Source: Candidatus Woesearchaeota archaeon (GTDB taxonomy: Archaea; Nanobdellota; Nanobdellia; Woesearchaeales; JACQSR01). Taken from it: a stretch of DNA of 5,653 nucleotides. Positions 1-4,993 of the stretch are shown one piece after another; within the stretch, counting starts at the first letter, position 1, and each line of letters starts with the position of its first letter. The DNA is taken from the NCBI GenBank assembly GCA_023255615.1, contig JAHFLI010000084.1, positions 1 to 5,653 on the forward strand, written 5' to 3'. The position numbers and the translations under genes were made by a program. The notes beneath the pieces were generated by a model, which saw nothing but the letters and a program-made list of their open reading frames with translations, did not search any database and was not told the origin of the DNA.

Positions 1-354
1 AAGACTAATCTTGCACGGTAATACTCTTTTAGATAAGAAAGGCAGATAGTGTGGTCTAAATCTGGAAAACCTTATAGAAAACTTTACTTAAACGAAATGA
101 GGGGGCAACCATTAAGCGATGTTTGGACAGATATACCAATATCATTGGGCAAAGAAAATCTTGGCTATCCCACTCAGAAACCAGAAGCATTGCTTGAAAG
201 AATACTTAATATTGCTTCTAATACAACGGATTTAGTGCTCGACCCTTTTTGTGGCTGTGGCACAACTCTTGCAGTAGCTAAACGGTTAGGAAGGAAATTC
301 ATGGTATTTATTTCAAGAGTTGCCTGTGATGTTATGAAATAAAGATTAGATTAA
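1..354 (+). pseudogene. decayed C-terminal part of a beta-class (N4/N6 amino) DNA methyltransferase
   Basis: The longest open piece (49-342) encodes motif X-like GYPTQKPEALLERI followed by the SAM-binding motif I DPFCGCGTT. This order, with motif I near the C-terminus, marks beta-class DNA amino-methyltransferases that modify A or C in target DNA. Three kinds of damage are visible. Upstream, frame 2 (bases 2-46) reads LILHGNTLLDKKGR, which looks like the continuation of the same protein before QIVWSKSGKPYRK in frame 1, so a frameshift lies near 41-48. After motif I the text reads GRKFMVFISRVACDVMK, where the family has roughly GRKFxGIDIS, so the conserved motif II acidic residue is lost. The stop at 340-342 (TAA) is followed in frame by RLD and another stop, as if an AAA of KKRLD had become TAA. 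The catalytic DPPY motif would lie upstream of the window or is lost. The gene is very probably inactive; sequencing errors could mimic part of the damage. Confidence 0.75.
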
Positions 355-457
355 TGACTTATGACGATGTCTTTGGGTTCTGACCAACCATATCGCACCA
401 AAATGCCTTATTTTGGCTTAAACAACCTTTAATGCACCAGAACCCTCCACCCTAACC

Positions 458-465
458 TTTATAAA
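458..465 (+). promoter_or_regulatory. archaeal TATA box of the Zn-ribbon/aEF-1beta operon
   Basis: TTTATAAA is centred about 26 bases before the ATG at 488, so transcription would begin at or next to the start codon (a leaderless mRNA). No Shine-Dalgarno sequence precedes the ATG, which agrees. Confidence 0.6.
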
Positions 466-487
466 TCGATCATAACCTCTACACGCT

Positions 488-661
488 ATGGCAAATGAAT
501 TATTTTGTTTAACTTGTAAGAAGCGCATTGCGAATATTCAGGGAACGGCAACATTCAAGTGTCCAAACTGCGGTAAATTTGAGATCATTCGCTGCGCGCA
601 TTGTAGAAGCCTTGCCGCAAAGTACACGTGTCCTGAGTGCAACTTCTCCGGTCCTAATTAA
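488..661 (+). CDS. small archaeal Zn-ribbon protein with two zinc fingers (COG2888/HVO_2753-like)
   Basis: A 57-residue protein with four CxxC-type knuckles: C7/C10, C25/C28 (CPNC), C36/C39 and C48/C51 (CPEC). Eight cysteines can hold two zinc ions, and this spacing and length match the archaeal COG2888 predicted Zn-ribbon RNA-binding protein family. The ATG was chosen because a TATA box sits about 26 bases upstream and the first knuckle begins at residue 7. The gene stops one base before the aEF-1beta start, an arrangement familiar in archaea and the reason the family is linked to translation. The biochemical role is not established by the sequence; binding of RNA or ribosomes is inferred from family and context. 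Confidence 0.88.
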   Translation: MANELFCLTCKKRIANIQGTATFKCPNCGKFEIIRCAHCRSLAAKYTCPECNFSGPN

Positions 662-662
662 C

Positions 663-941
663 ATGGCAAGCGTTGTCGTTACGTTGAAGATCATGCCAGA
701 ATCTCCTGACTCTGATCTCTCGGCAATTGAAACGGAAGCAATGAAGGACATCGTTGCCATGTATGGAAAAATAGAAACACGATCGGAAAAAATCCCCATT
801 GCATTTGGATTATCTTCTCTGAATCTGAAATTTGTCATTGATGAAAGTAGAGGATCAACTGAAGTTCTCGAAAGAAAGTTAGAACAAATTCCTCATGTCA
901 ATTCCGTTGAAGTTATCGATGTGCGCAGAGCAATCGGATAA
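663..941 (+). CDS. ef1b: archaeal elongation factor 1-beta (aEF-1beta)
   Basis: A 92-residue protein of the length typical of archaeal EF-1beta, the guanine-nucleotide exchange factor that recharges aEF-1alpha with GTP after it delivers aminoacyl-tRNA. It shows the family pattern: an N-terminal beta strand (MASVVVTLKIMPESPD), a central basic stretch with IPIAFGLSSLNLKFVI, and the C-terminal block GSTEVLERKLEQIPHVNSVE followed by VIDVRR, resembling the conserved EExLxxIxGVxSVEV segment. The frame stays open upstream to 528, but the ATG at 663 gives the correct family N-terminus and lies one base after the Zn-ribbon stop, so the two are surely co-transcribed. The last 29 bases overlap the 3' end of the opposite-strand trm1. 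Confidence 0.93.
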   Translation: MASVVVTLKIMPESPDSDLSAIETEAMKDIVAMYGKIETRSEKIPIAFGLSSLNLKFVIDESRGSTEVLERKLEQIPHVNSVEVIDVRRAIG

Positions 942-1971
942 TTGCAACAAGTTCTTTTAACGACACATCTGTTTTTATTCCTGTCACACAAAAAATAGTC
1001 CGTGATGCTTTTCTTCCTCTTTTTTCTATTTCTGTCATAATTTGTGAGAAATCAGGAATACCAAAATGATACTGCTTACAGATCTTGTGGATATCATAAA
1101 ATCCAACTCCCCCAATAGAATCTTCTTCGACTAACGTTTTAATGAGTCCAATTCCTTTTATTTTTTTACCAATCGTAGGATCGACAAGATGTCCTGTCCA
1201 CATCGGTCCAGCAACAAGAGAGTTTTCTTTACATCCAACTCCTCGATCCATCGTTTTCTCATCATACCATAAGACATCATGATGCGCAAGAAGATCATCG
1301 ACATCGCGTTTTCCTTTTTCACAACGCAAAAATAATCGATAATAATGATCCTTGTGGAAACATAACATGGGCGTGAGCGCTTTGTCATATTGCGCGCCAA
1401 TCAGTTGAATTTTTCGGATCAGAATGCGCACACCGACTTCATGCATCAATTCATTATGCAATGGCATTGCCCAATATTTTCTCAAACATGCTTTCAGGTG
1501 AGATCCAGCAAGAGCCGACGTATCTGTTGCCGTTACCGCAAGAATTCCTCTTCTTCCTAATCGTACAATTGCACTATCGAGCAAAAAATTTGGGTTTCCG
1601 AATACATCAAGATCAATATAATGAAATCCAGTACTTTCTCGCAATAACAGATTTGCATCGTCATGATGAAGATCCACCTTTACGTTATTCAGTCTAAAAT
1701 TTTTCTTCATCAATCGATATGCCGCCTCACTAATGTCATTCGCAACAACTTCACGATGTTTCGTTTCTTTCAATATGCGAATGGTTCTGACTCCCGTCGC
1801 TGCTAACGGATCGCAAATTCTCATTTTTGGAAAACAATTGAGTAACGCAATAGTCACATCTCTGTTAAACGTCATGATGGGATTATAGAACACGCCCATT
1901 TTTTTAGATACTTTTTCTGCGTGAGGAACGAGAATGGTTGCTTTTCCTTCAGTAATTCTTTGATAGTTCAT
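913..1971 (-). CDS. trm1: tRNA (guanine(26)-N2)-dimethyltransferase Trm1
   Basis: A 352-residue class I methyltransferase that uses SAM to make m2G and m2,2G at position 26 of tRNA. Family blocks appear in order: EGKATILVP (8-16), GVFYNPIMTFNRD (26-38), SAM motif I DPLAATG (54-60), motif II NDIS (79-82), motif IV LDVFGNP (121-127), TATDTSALAG (147-156), HEVGVRILI (177-185), DHYYRLFLR (208-216), AGPMWTG (254-260) and a C-terminal SRTIFCVTGIKTD (323-335). Motif IV differs from the usual DPFG: valine replaces proline, while the aspartate (122) remains. No CxxC zinc cluster is seen, and the protein is slightly shorter than the roughly 380 residues common in archaea. An ATG opens the family N-terminus; GGAG lies 11 bases upstream, a loose ribosome site, with no convincing TATA box. 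The 3' end lies inside aEF-1beta on the other strand. Confidence 0.93.
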   Translation of the reverse strand: MNYQRITEGKATILVPHAEKVSKKMGVFYNPIMTFNRDVTIALLNCFPKMRICDPLAATGVRTIRILKETKHREVVANDISEAAYRLMKKNFRLNNVKVDLHHDDANLLLRESTGFHYIDLDVFGNPNFLLDSAIVRLGRRGILAVTATDTSALAGSHLKACLRKYWAMPLHNELMHEVGVRILIRKIQLIGAQYDKALTPMLCFHKDHYYRLFLRCEKGKRDVDDLLAHHDVLWYDEKTMDRGVGCKENSLVAGPMWTGHLVDPTIGKKIKGIGLIKTLVEEDSIGGVGFYDIHKICKQYHFGIPDFSQIMTEIEKRGRKASRTIFCVTGIKTDVSLKELVAIIRLLCAHR

Positions 1972-2070
1972 GATTCAACAATCTCCGTCTTCTTTAAGAA
2001 GATTAGCGATACCTAAGCTGGTAAGTCTTTTGGATATGAATTAATAAAAAGATATTCTATTTTTTTAGAT

Positions 2071-2481
2071 TTATTTTAATCCAAAAATATATACCATTAT
2101 GAATGGCAATAGAAATACAAGTATTATTACTATAAATAATAGCACAACTATAACTTTCTTTTTTTCAAAATCTAACTTATTAGTAGAAGCCAAGATTTTT
2201 CCTAAGATAAAAGCCAAAAATATTAAAATAAATCCCCCTAAACCATAAAGAATAGCTTTACCAACAATATCATTAAATGGGAACTTTTTTACTGTACTTG
2301 CCTGAATGATAGTCAATGTTACAGTTAATCCAAGTATTGCACTATAAAATGCTAATCTCCAATAATTAGTGCCATAAAATAAATAGTCAATCCATTTTTG
2401 GGCTTCTTCATCTTTTTTATTTAGAGTTTCTGCACTATTCTCTAGTTCGTTATAAATAAAATCAGTTATTTTTTTTGCCAT
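2071..2481 (-). CDS. hypothetical membrane protein, three predicted transmembrane helices
   Basis: Not recognised as a named family. With the ATG at 2481 it is 136 residues: a charged, probably cytoplasmic helical N-terminus (1-40, rich in K, E and N), then hydrophobic helices at about 43-60, 74-98 and 109-133, with a lysine-rich loop (102-109) between the last two. The frame is open further upstream (TTG at 2514), but that extension overlaps the small AbrB-like gene and gives a basic, low-complexity leader, so the ATG is preferred. No good ribosome site lies at the right distance; a G-rich stretch sits about 20 bases upstream. It follows the AbrB-like gene with a 29-base gap and is probably co-transcribed with it. 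GC is about 23-27% in sampled lines against 35-45% in neighbouring genes, which may mean a different origin. Confidence 0.6.
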   Translation of the reverse strand: MAKKITDFIYNELENSAETLNKKDEEAQKWIDYLFYGTNYWRLAFYSAILGLTVTLTIIQASTVKKFPFNDIVGKAILYGLGGFILIFLAFILGKILASTNKLDFEKKKVIVVLLFIVIILVFLLPFIMVYIFGLK

Positions 2482-2510
2482 AAGATGTAGAAAATTATTC
2501 TCCCCCCTTC

Positions 2511-2660
2511 TCAATAATTTTTTTTTACTTCGCCTTTTAATTCGTCTCCCTCATCCCATTTCAAGACTTCTATAAGTGAATTAGGAATCACAACCCAATG
2601 CTTATGGTATTTTGTACCTTTGTACTTTCGGCTGACTTGCTTCAATAGTTTCATTGCCAT
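2511..2660 (-). CDS. small AbrB/SpoVT-like (swapped-hairpin) DNA-binding protein
   Basis: A 49-residue gene. The segment KYHKHWVVIPNSLIEVLKWD followed by EGDELKGEV matches the AbrB/MazE/SpoVT swapped-hairpin pattern: a strand, the V-V-x-I-P turn, a short helix ending before a W/L-x-x-G-D-E-L motif, then a final strand. Such proteins act as dimeric transcription regulators or as antitoxins. The ATG at 2660 is supported by AGGTG at 2667-2671, six bases upstream, matching the archaeal anti-Shine-Dalgarno. The gene ends just after a run of nine A residues (2518-2526); one extra A would carry the frame straight into the downstream membrane-protein frame. No PIN or other toxin is next to it on this strand. 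The assignment rests on the motif and is unaided by any search. Confidence 0.62.
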   Translation of the reverse strand: MAMKLLKQVSRKYKGTKYHKHWVVIPNSLIEVLKWDEGDELKGEVKKNY

Positions 2661-2666
2661 ATTAGA

Positions 2667-2671
2667 CACCT
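2667..2671 (-). promoter_or_regulatory. Shine-Dalgarno site of the AbrB-like gene
   Basis: AGGTG on the minus strand matches five bases of the archaeal GGAGGTGAT consensus and lies six bases before the ATG at 2660. It decides the start over the in-frame ATG two codons later. Confidence 0.5.
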
Positions 2672-2675
2672 AAGA

Positions 2676-2695
2676 CTTTATTAACTTCTTTATTA
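2676..2695. promoter_or_regulatory. shared divergent promoter with two TATA-like direct repeats
   Basis: The 46-base gap between the divergent starts at 2660 (-) and 2707 (+) holds CTTTATTA twice (2676-2683 and 2688-2695, period 12). The first copy is centred about 27 bases before the plus-strand ATG, ideal for a leaderless transcript. The second, read on the minus strand as TAATAAAG, is centred about 31 bases before the minus-strand ATG. The two promoters interleave, so binding at one would probably hinder the other. Confidence 0.45.
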
Positions 2696-2706
2696 TTGAT
2701 CGACAT

Positions 2707-3180
2707 ATGGACATTCTTGCACATTTGCTGTGGAGTTATATTATCTTTAAGGGAATTCCGAATATGAATTGGGCTCTTTTCTTTGGAATTTTTCCTGACC
2801 TGTTCAGCTTTGCTCCGAACTTTCTTCACCTTTTATTCACAAATGGTTGGAGAAAATATAAGAAGAAATCATTACAAGAAGTTCAAAAAATTATTCCGCC
2901 GTATATCTTTATGATCTATGATATCACTCATTCCCTCATTATTTCATCGGTTACGATAGGTTTGGTTACTCTTATCGGCGGCACTTTTCCAATATTTATG
3001 CTGGCATGGCCTGTTCACATTCTCTTTGACATTCCTACTCACACCAAAGATTTTTTCCCAACCCATTTTCTCTATCCATTCTCAACGTTTTGTGTGAATG
3101 GCATTCGATGGGGTCAAGCGTGGTTTATGGTGACGAATTATACATTCATCATTGTCCTTTTATTTCTGAAATCCTTCTAG
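2707..3180 (+). CDS. YdjM/DUF457-like predicted membrane-bound metal-dependent hydrolase (copy A)
   Basis: A 157-residue, largely hydrophobic protein with polar landmarks in the order seen in the YdjM/DUF457-type membrane protein superfamily: LAHLLW (H6), FPD (D31), ITHS (H75), and HILFDIPTH (H104, D108, H112), followed by FFPTHFLYP. In relatives, spaced His and Asp residues of this kind are predicted to bind metal at the membrane; the substrate is unknown. Hydrophobic segments lie near 8-40, 64-105 and 140-155. The ATG lies about 27 bases after a TATA-like box, so the message may be leaderless. It is divergent from the AbrB-like/membrane-protein pair, and its last 21 bases overlap the opposite-strand AbrB-PIN gene. 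It is collinear without gaps with the protein at 4520-4993, at about 40% identity by hand count. Metal-binding and hydrolase activity are inferences. Confidence 0.6.
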   Translation: MDILAHLLWSYIIFKGIPNMNWALFFGIFPDLFSFAPNFLHLLFTNGWRKYKKKSLQEVQKIIPPYIFMIYDITHSLIISSVTIGLVTLIGGTFPIFMLAWPVHILFDIPTHTKDFFPTHFLYPFSTFCVNGIRWGQAWFMVTNYTFIIVLLFLKSF

Positions 3181-3684
3181 CTTGATCAAGAATTGACGAG
3201 GATTCAGGATATTTACTTCTTTGTACTGGTGAAGCCGAAAAAGATAGTTATCTCCGGAAGCATTGACGGAGAGTGCGCACAGAATTACTTCATTATCAAT
3301 AGGATCATTTACAATAGATTCAAAGATTTCAGGTTTAATTATCGTAGAAATTCTTTTTGAAAGGAGCAACTCGAAAATCTGTGCAGGATTCCCCTCTCGA
3401 GAAACCGCGGCAGAAACAATAACATTAGTGTCGAGTACTACTCTTGGCTTTTCGGACTCCATGGATCTCCTTCTCGATGGTTTCAGGTGAAACCTTTTTG
3501 GCCTGGAGTCGAAACTGCCTAAATTCTGAGACAATTTTTTAGTATTTATTCTTTTCATCACAATGGTGTCTTTATCGAGAGCACTAACTGCAAAAAGTGT
3601 ACTCGTTGACGCTCCTATTTCCTCCCGAATATCTTTTGGAATAATAATCTGCCCTCGTTCTGACATCTTCGCGGTTTCTATCAT
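3160..3684 (-). CDS. AbrB antitoxin joined by frameshift to a shortened PIN-domain toxin (VapBC-like, probably decayed)
   Basis: One 174-residue frame holds two modules. Residues 1-47 are an AbrB/SpoVT DNA-binding domain (MSERGQIIIPKDIREEIG). Residues 75-174 are a PIN ribonuclease-like domain of the COG1569 type (RVVLDTNVIVSAA, then PEIF, NDPIDNE, SGDNYLF and a C-terminal NILNPRQFL). The linker 48-74 looks like a frameshift product: in the +1 frame the DNA still reads VSPETIEKEIHGVRKAK and ends at a TAA at 3425-3427, a normal antitoxin tail overlapping the PIN start. The PIN part is about 100 residues where about 135-140 is usual; the section between PEIFESI and VNDP is missing, and DYIV-like residues before SGD are gone. 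The four usual acidic positions survive. In-frame ATG at 3462 with AGGAG could still start PIN alone. The upstream start is supported by a TATA box centred about 26 bases away. Confidence 0.75.
   Translation of the reverse strand: MIETAKMSERGQIIIPKDIREEIGASTSTLFAVSALDKDTIVMKRINTKKLSQNLGSFDSRPKRFHLKPSRRRSMESEKPRVVLDTNVIVSAAVSREGNPAQIFELLLSKRISTIIKPEIFESIVNDPIDNEVILCALSVNASGDNYLFRLHQYKEVNILNPRQFLIKLEGFQK
3467..3471 (-). promoter_or_regulatory. internal Shine-Dalgarno site before the PIN-domain ATG
   Basis: AGGAG on the minus strand lies four bases before the in-frame ATG at 3462, exactly where the PIN module begins. It is probably the original toxin ribosome site, left inside the fused frame. 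Confidence 0.45.
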
Positions 3685-3693
3685 CAGCTTATG

Positions 3694-3706
3694 TACGTAA
3701 AACGTA
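3694..3706. promoter_or_regulatory. candidate operator: perfect inverted repeat next to the TATA box
   Basis: TACGT-AAA-ACGTA is a perfect 5+5 inverted repeat with a three-base centre. It lies directly between the TATA box (3707-3714) and the AbrB-PIN start at 3684. A repressor dimer here would block promoter clearance. AbrB-type antitoxins commonly repress their own promoters, so autoregulation is a reasonable inference. Confidence 0.4.
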
Positions 3707-3714
3707 TTTATAAA
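3707..3714 (-). promoter_or_regulatory. TATA box of the AbrB-PIN gene
   Basis: The self-complementary TTTATAAA is centred about 26 bases before the ATG at 3684, as in the other leaderless promoters here. It is the same on both strands, but no convincing plus-strand gene follows it. Confidence 0.55.
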
Positions 3715-3783
3715 CTTTATGCATTTACTCCAGATGATAGAGAAAAGAAGAACTGCTTAATAAATTCTCTCTCCCAAAATCCA

Positions 3784-3798
3784 GAAGAAAAACAAAGT
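3784..3798 (-). terminator. possible T-rich terminator after the seven-helix membrane gene
   Basis: On the minus strand the stop at 3806 is followed within about 10 bases by CTTTGTTTTTCTTC. Archaeal RNA polymerase often terminates at such T-rich stretches without a hairpin. The site is short and unproven. Confidence 0.25.
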
Positions 3799-3805
3799 TA
3801 AGATA

Positions 3806-4420
3806 TTATGTTGAGAGCCAACGAATAATAACTATTAAGAAATAAATGAATGGAAAAACGACAACAATAACAATTCTCCACCAATACTTCTTCTGAACGA
3901 TTGTTCTGATGACGGTAATAATTCCCAAACTGATAAAAATAATTCCTGATAGCATAATATAAAGAAATATATTTAATCCTTCGTGTCCCCCACCTCCTAT
4001 CGCCAGAAACCAAAAGAGGGCCAAAGCAGGTAGTGCATAGGTTGCAATAACATCCCAGTATTCTTTAAATAAAAGTAAGAGCGGCAACAAAATAAAAGTA
4101 AGTGCAAGGGCTAAAATAATGGGTGCAGGAAGTCGTATATTCATGAACAAAAGGCCGGCAAGTGGAAGAAGAACCCCCATAAAAGAAAGAACTATTCCAG
4201 AAATGGCTACGGGAGTAAATGAGACGTTCCTGTAGAGAAGAGTATAGAAGACCCCTGAAATTCCGAAACCAATAAAAGCAGTTCCGAGCGCTTTGAAATT
4301 AGACTCCAAGGAAGATCCATTGAAGTAAGGATCCGAACTTCGAAAAAATAAAAGAACTATTCCAATAATAAAGAGAACACTAAACGCTACAAGAACTAAG
4401 TTAGAAAACCTTTTTGACAT
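3806..4420 (-). CDS. hypothetical polytopic membrane protein, about seven transmembrane helices
   Basis: Not recognised as a named family. With the ATG at 4420 it is 204 residues, almost wholly hydrophobic, with likely helices near 7-27, 44-63, 71-93, 99-119, 124-142, 149-173 and 181-201. Short polar loops include RSSDPYFNGSSLESN (27-41), GGGGHEG (142-148) and QKKYWWR (176-182). No catalytic or transporter signature stands out. The frame extends to a TTG at 4441, but the ATG is preferred because ATTATAAA is centred about 27 bases before it, the spacing used by neighbouring leaderless genes, and the TTG would sit right at the TATA box. It is divergent from the second YdjM-like gene across 99 bases. 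A structural or accessory membrane role is all that can be said. Confidence 0.72.
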   Translation of the reverse strand: MSKRFSNLVLVAFSVLFIIGIVLLFFRSSDPYFNGSSLESNFKALGTAFIGFGISGVFYTLLYRNVSFTPVAISGIVLSFMGVLLPLAGLLFMNIRLPAPIILALALTFILLPLLLLFKEYWDVIATYALPALALFWFLAIGGGGHEGLNIFLYIMLSGIIFISLGIITVIRTIVQKKYWWRIVIVVVFPFIYFLIVIIRWLST

Positions 4421-4443
4421 AGTCGAGATAATCCATTTCAATG

Positions 4444-4451
4444 TTTATAAT
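4444..4451 (-). promoter_or_regulatory. TATA box of the seven-helix membrane gene
   Basis: ATTATAAA on the minus strand is centred about 27 bases before the ATG at 4420, and decides that start over the upstream TTG at 4441. Confidence 0.5.
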
Positions 4452-4490
4452 TCTTTCTTTTTTCTCCTAAACATCAAAAACACCGTTACA

Positions 4491-4498
4491 TTTATTAA
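4491..4498 (+). promoter_or_regulatory. TATA box of YdjM-like copy B
   Basis: TTTATTAA is centred about 25-26 bases before the ATG at 4520, implying a leaderless or nearly leaderless transcript. It lies about 40 bases from the oppositely directed TATA box of the membrane gene. Confidence 0.55.
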
Positions 4499-4519
4499 TA
4501 ATCGAGGAAGAATTACCTT

Positions 4520-4993
4520 ATGGACTTGTTAGCACATGCATTATGGACCTATATCATCTTTGATGATGCGACGTATTTACCACTGGCAATTCTCTTTAGT
4601 ATTCTTCCTGATCTCATCGCATTTGGTCCGTATATGGTCTATAAACTGGTCACTATGGGGAGAAAATTGTTCCATTGGAATAATGCAGAAGAGTTTGTAA
4701 AAAGTTTTCCCAATTATATTTTTACGGTGTATAATCTGACCCATTCAGTTATTGTCTTCGGAATTGTTTTTTGCGCTGTCTGGTTCGTCAGAGGATCGAT
4801 GCCATTGTTCTTGTTGGGGTGGCTGTTTCACATTTTAATGGACATTCCAACTCATTCACCAAAATTATTTCCCGTTAAATTCCTCTATCCTCTCTCAAAG
4901 TATTCGTTTCCCGGCATTAACTGGCATACAAAATGGGTTCTCGCAGCAAATTGGACATCAATTCTGCTGATCTTGCTGTTAGGATTGCACTGA
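4520..4993 (+). CDS. YdjM/DUF457-like predicted membrane-bound metal-dependent hydrolase (copy B)
   Basis: A 157-residue paralogue of the 2707-3180 protein, aligned end to end without a gap; I count about 63 identical residues (roughly 40%). The putative metal ligands fall at identical positions: H6 in LAHALW, D31 in LPD, H75 in LTHS, and H104, D108, H112 in HILMDIPTH; FPVKFLYP follows. Loops such as 15-25 and 42-62 differ most, so the copies diverged long ago and may have different substrates or partners. The ATG follows a TATA box with leaderless spacing. The gene is divergent from the seven-helix membrane protein, and its last 15 bases overlap the 3' end of the opposite-strand PfkB kinase. 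Membrane-bound hydrolase activity is inferred from the residue pattern only. Confidence 0.6.
   Translation: MDLLAHALWTYIIFDDATYLPLAILFSILPDLIAFGPYMVYKLVTMGRKLFHWNNAEEFVKSFPNYIFTVYNLTHSVIVFGIVFCAVWFVRGSMPLFLLGWLFHILMDIPTHSPKLFPVKFLYPLSKYSFPGINWHTKWVLAANWTSILLILLLGLH

Noticed and set aside
361..432. A 23-codon plus-strand frame after the methyltransferase remnant
   Set aside because: It has no SD site, no correctly spaced TATA box and no recognisable motif; it may be decayed methyltransferase tail, but nothing supports that.
509..838. Minus-strand open frame opposite the Zn-ribbon and aEF-1beta genes
   Set aside because: It is a shadow of two well-recognised genes and shows no family motif.
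1158..1400. Minus-strand open frame inside trm1 in another frame
   Set aside because: It lies wholly within Trm1, has low-complexity sequence and no start signals.
1658..1694. ATGATGA resembling a C box of a C/D guide RNA
   Set aside because: It lies inside trm1 coding sequence and no CUGA D box follows at a proper distance.
1461..1697. Plus-strand open frame opposite trm1
   Set aside because: It is antisense to conserved Trm1 motifs, with no promoter or ribosome site.
2479..2514. TTG start at 2514 for the three-helix membrane protein
   Set aside because: It would add a basic low-complexity leader and overlap the AbrB-like gene stop; the ATG at 2481 gives a natural N-terminus.
3263..3490. 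Plus-strand open frame opposite the PIN module
   Set aside because: It is a shadow of the AbrB-PIN gene without recognisable features.
3678..3740. Eight-base inverted repeat CTATCATC/GATGATAG flanking the AbrB-PIN promoter
   Set aside because: The arms are short and 47 bases apart, and one arm contains the start codon; this can arise by chance. The compact palindrome at 3694-3706 is the better operator candidate.
3798..4013. Minus-strand open frame at the 3' end of the seven-helix membrane gene
   Set aside because: It is an out-of-frame shadow; the membrane gene has the clear hydrophobic pattern and promoter.
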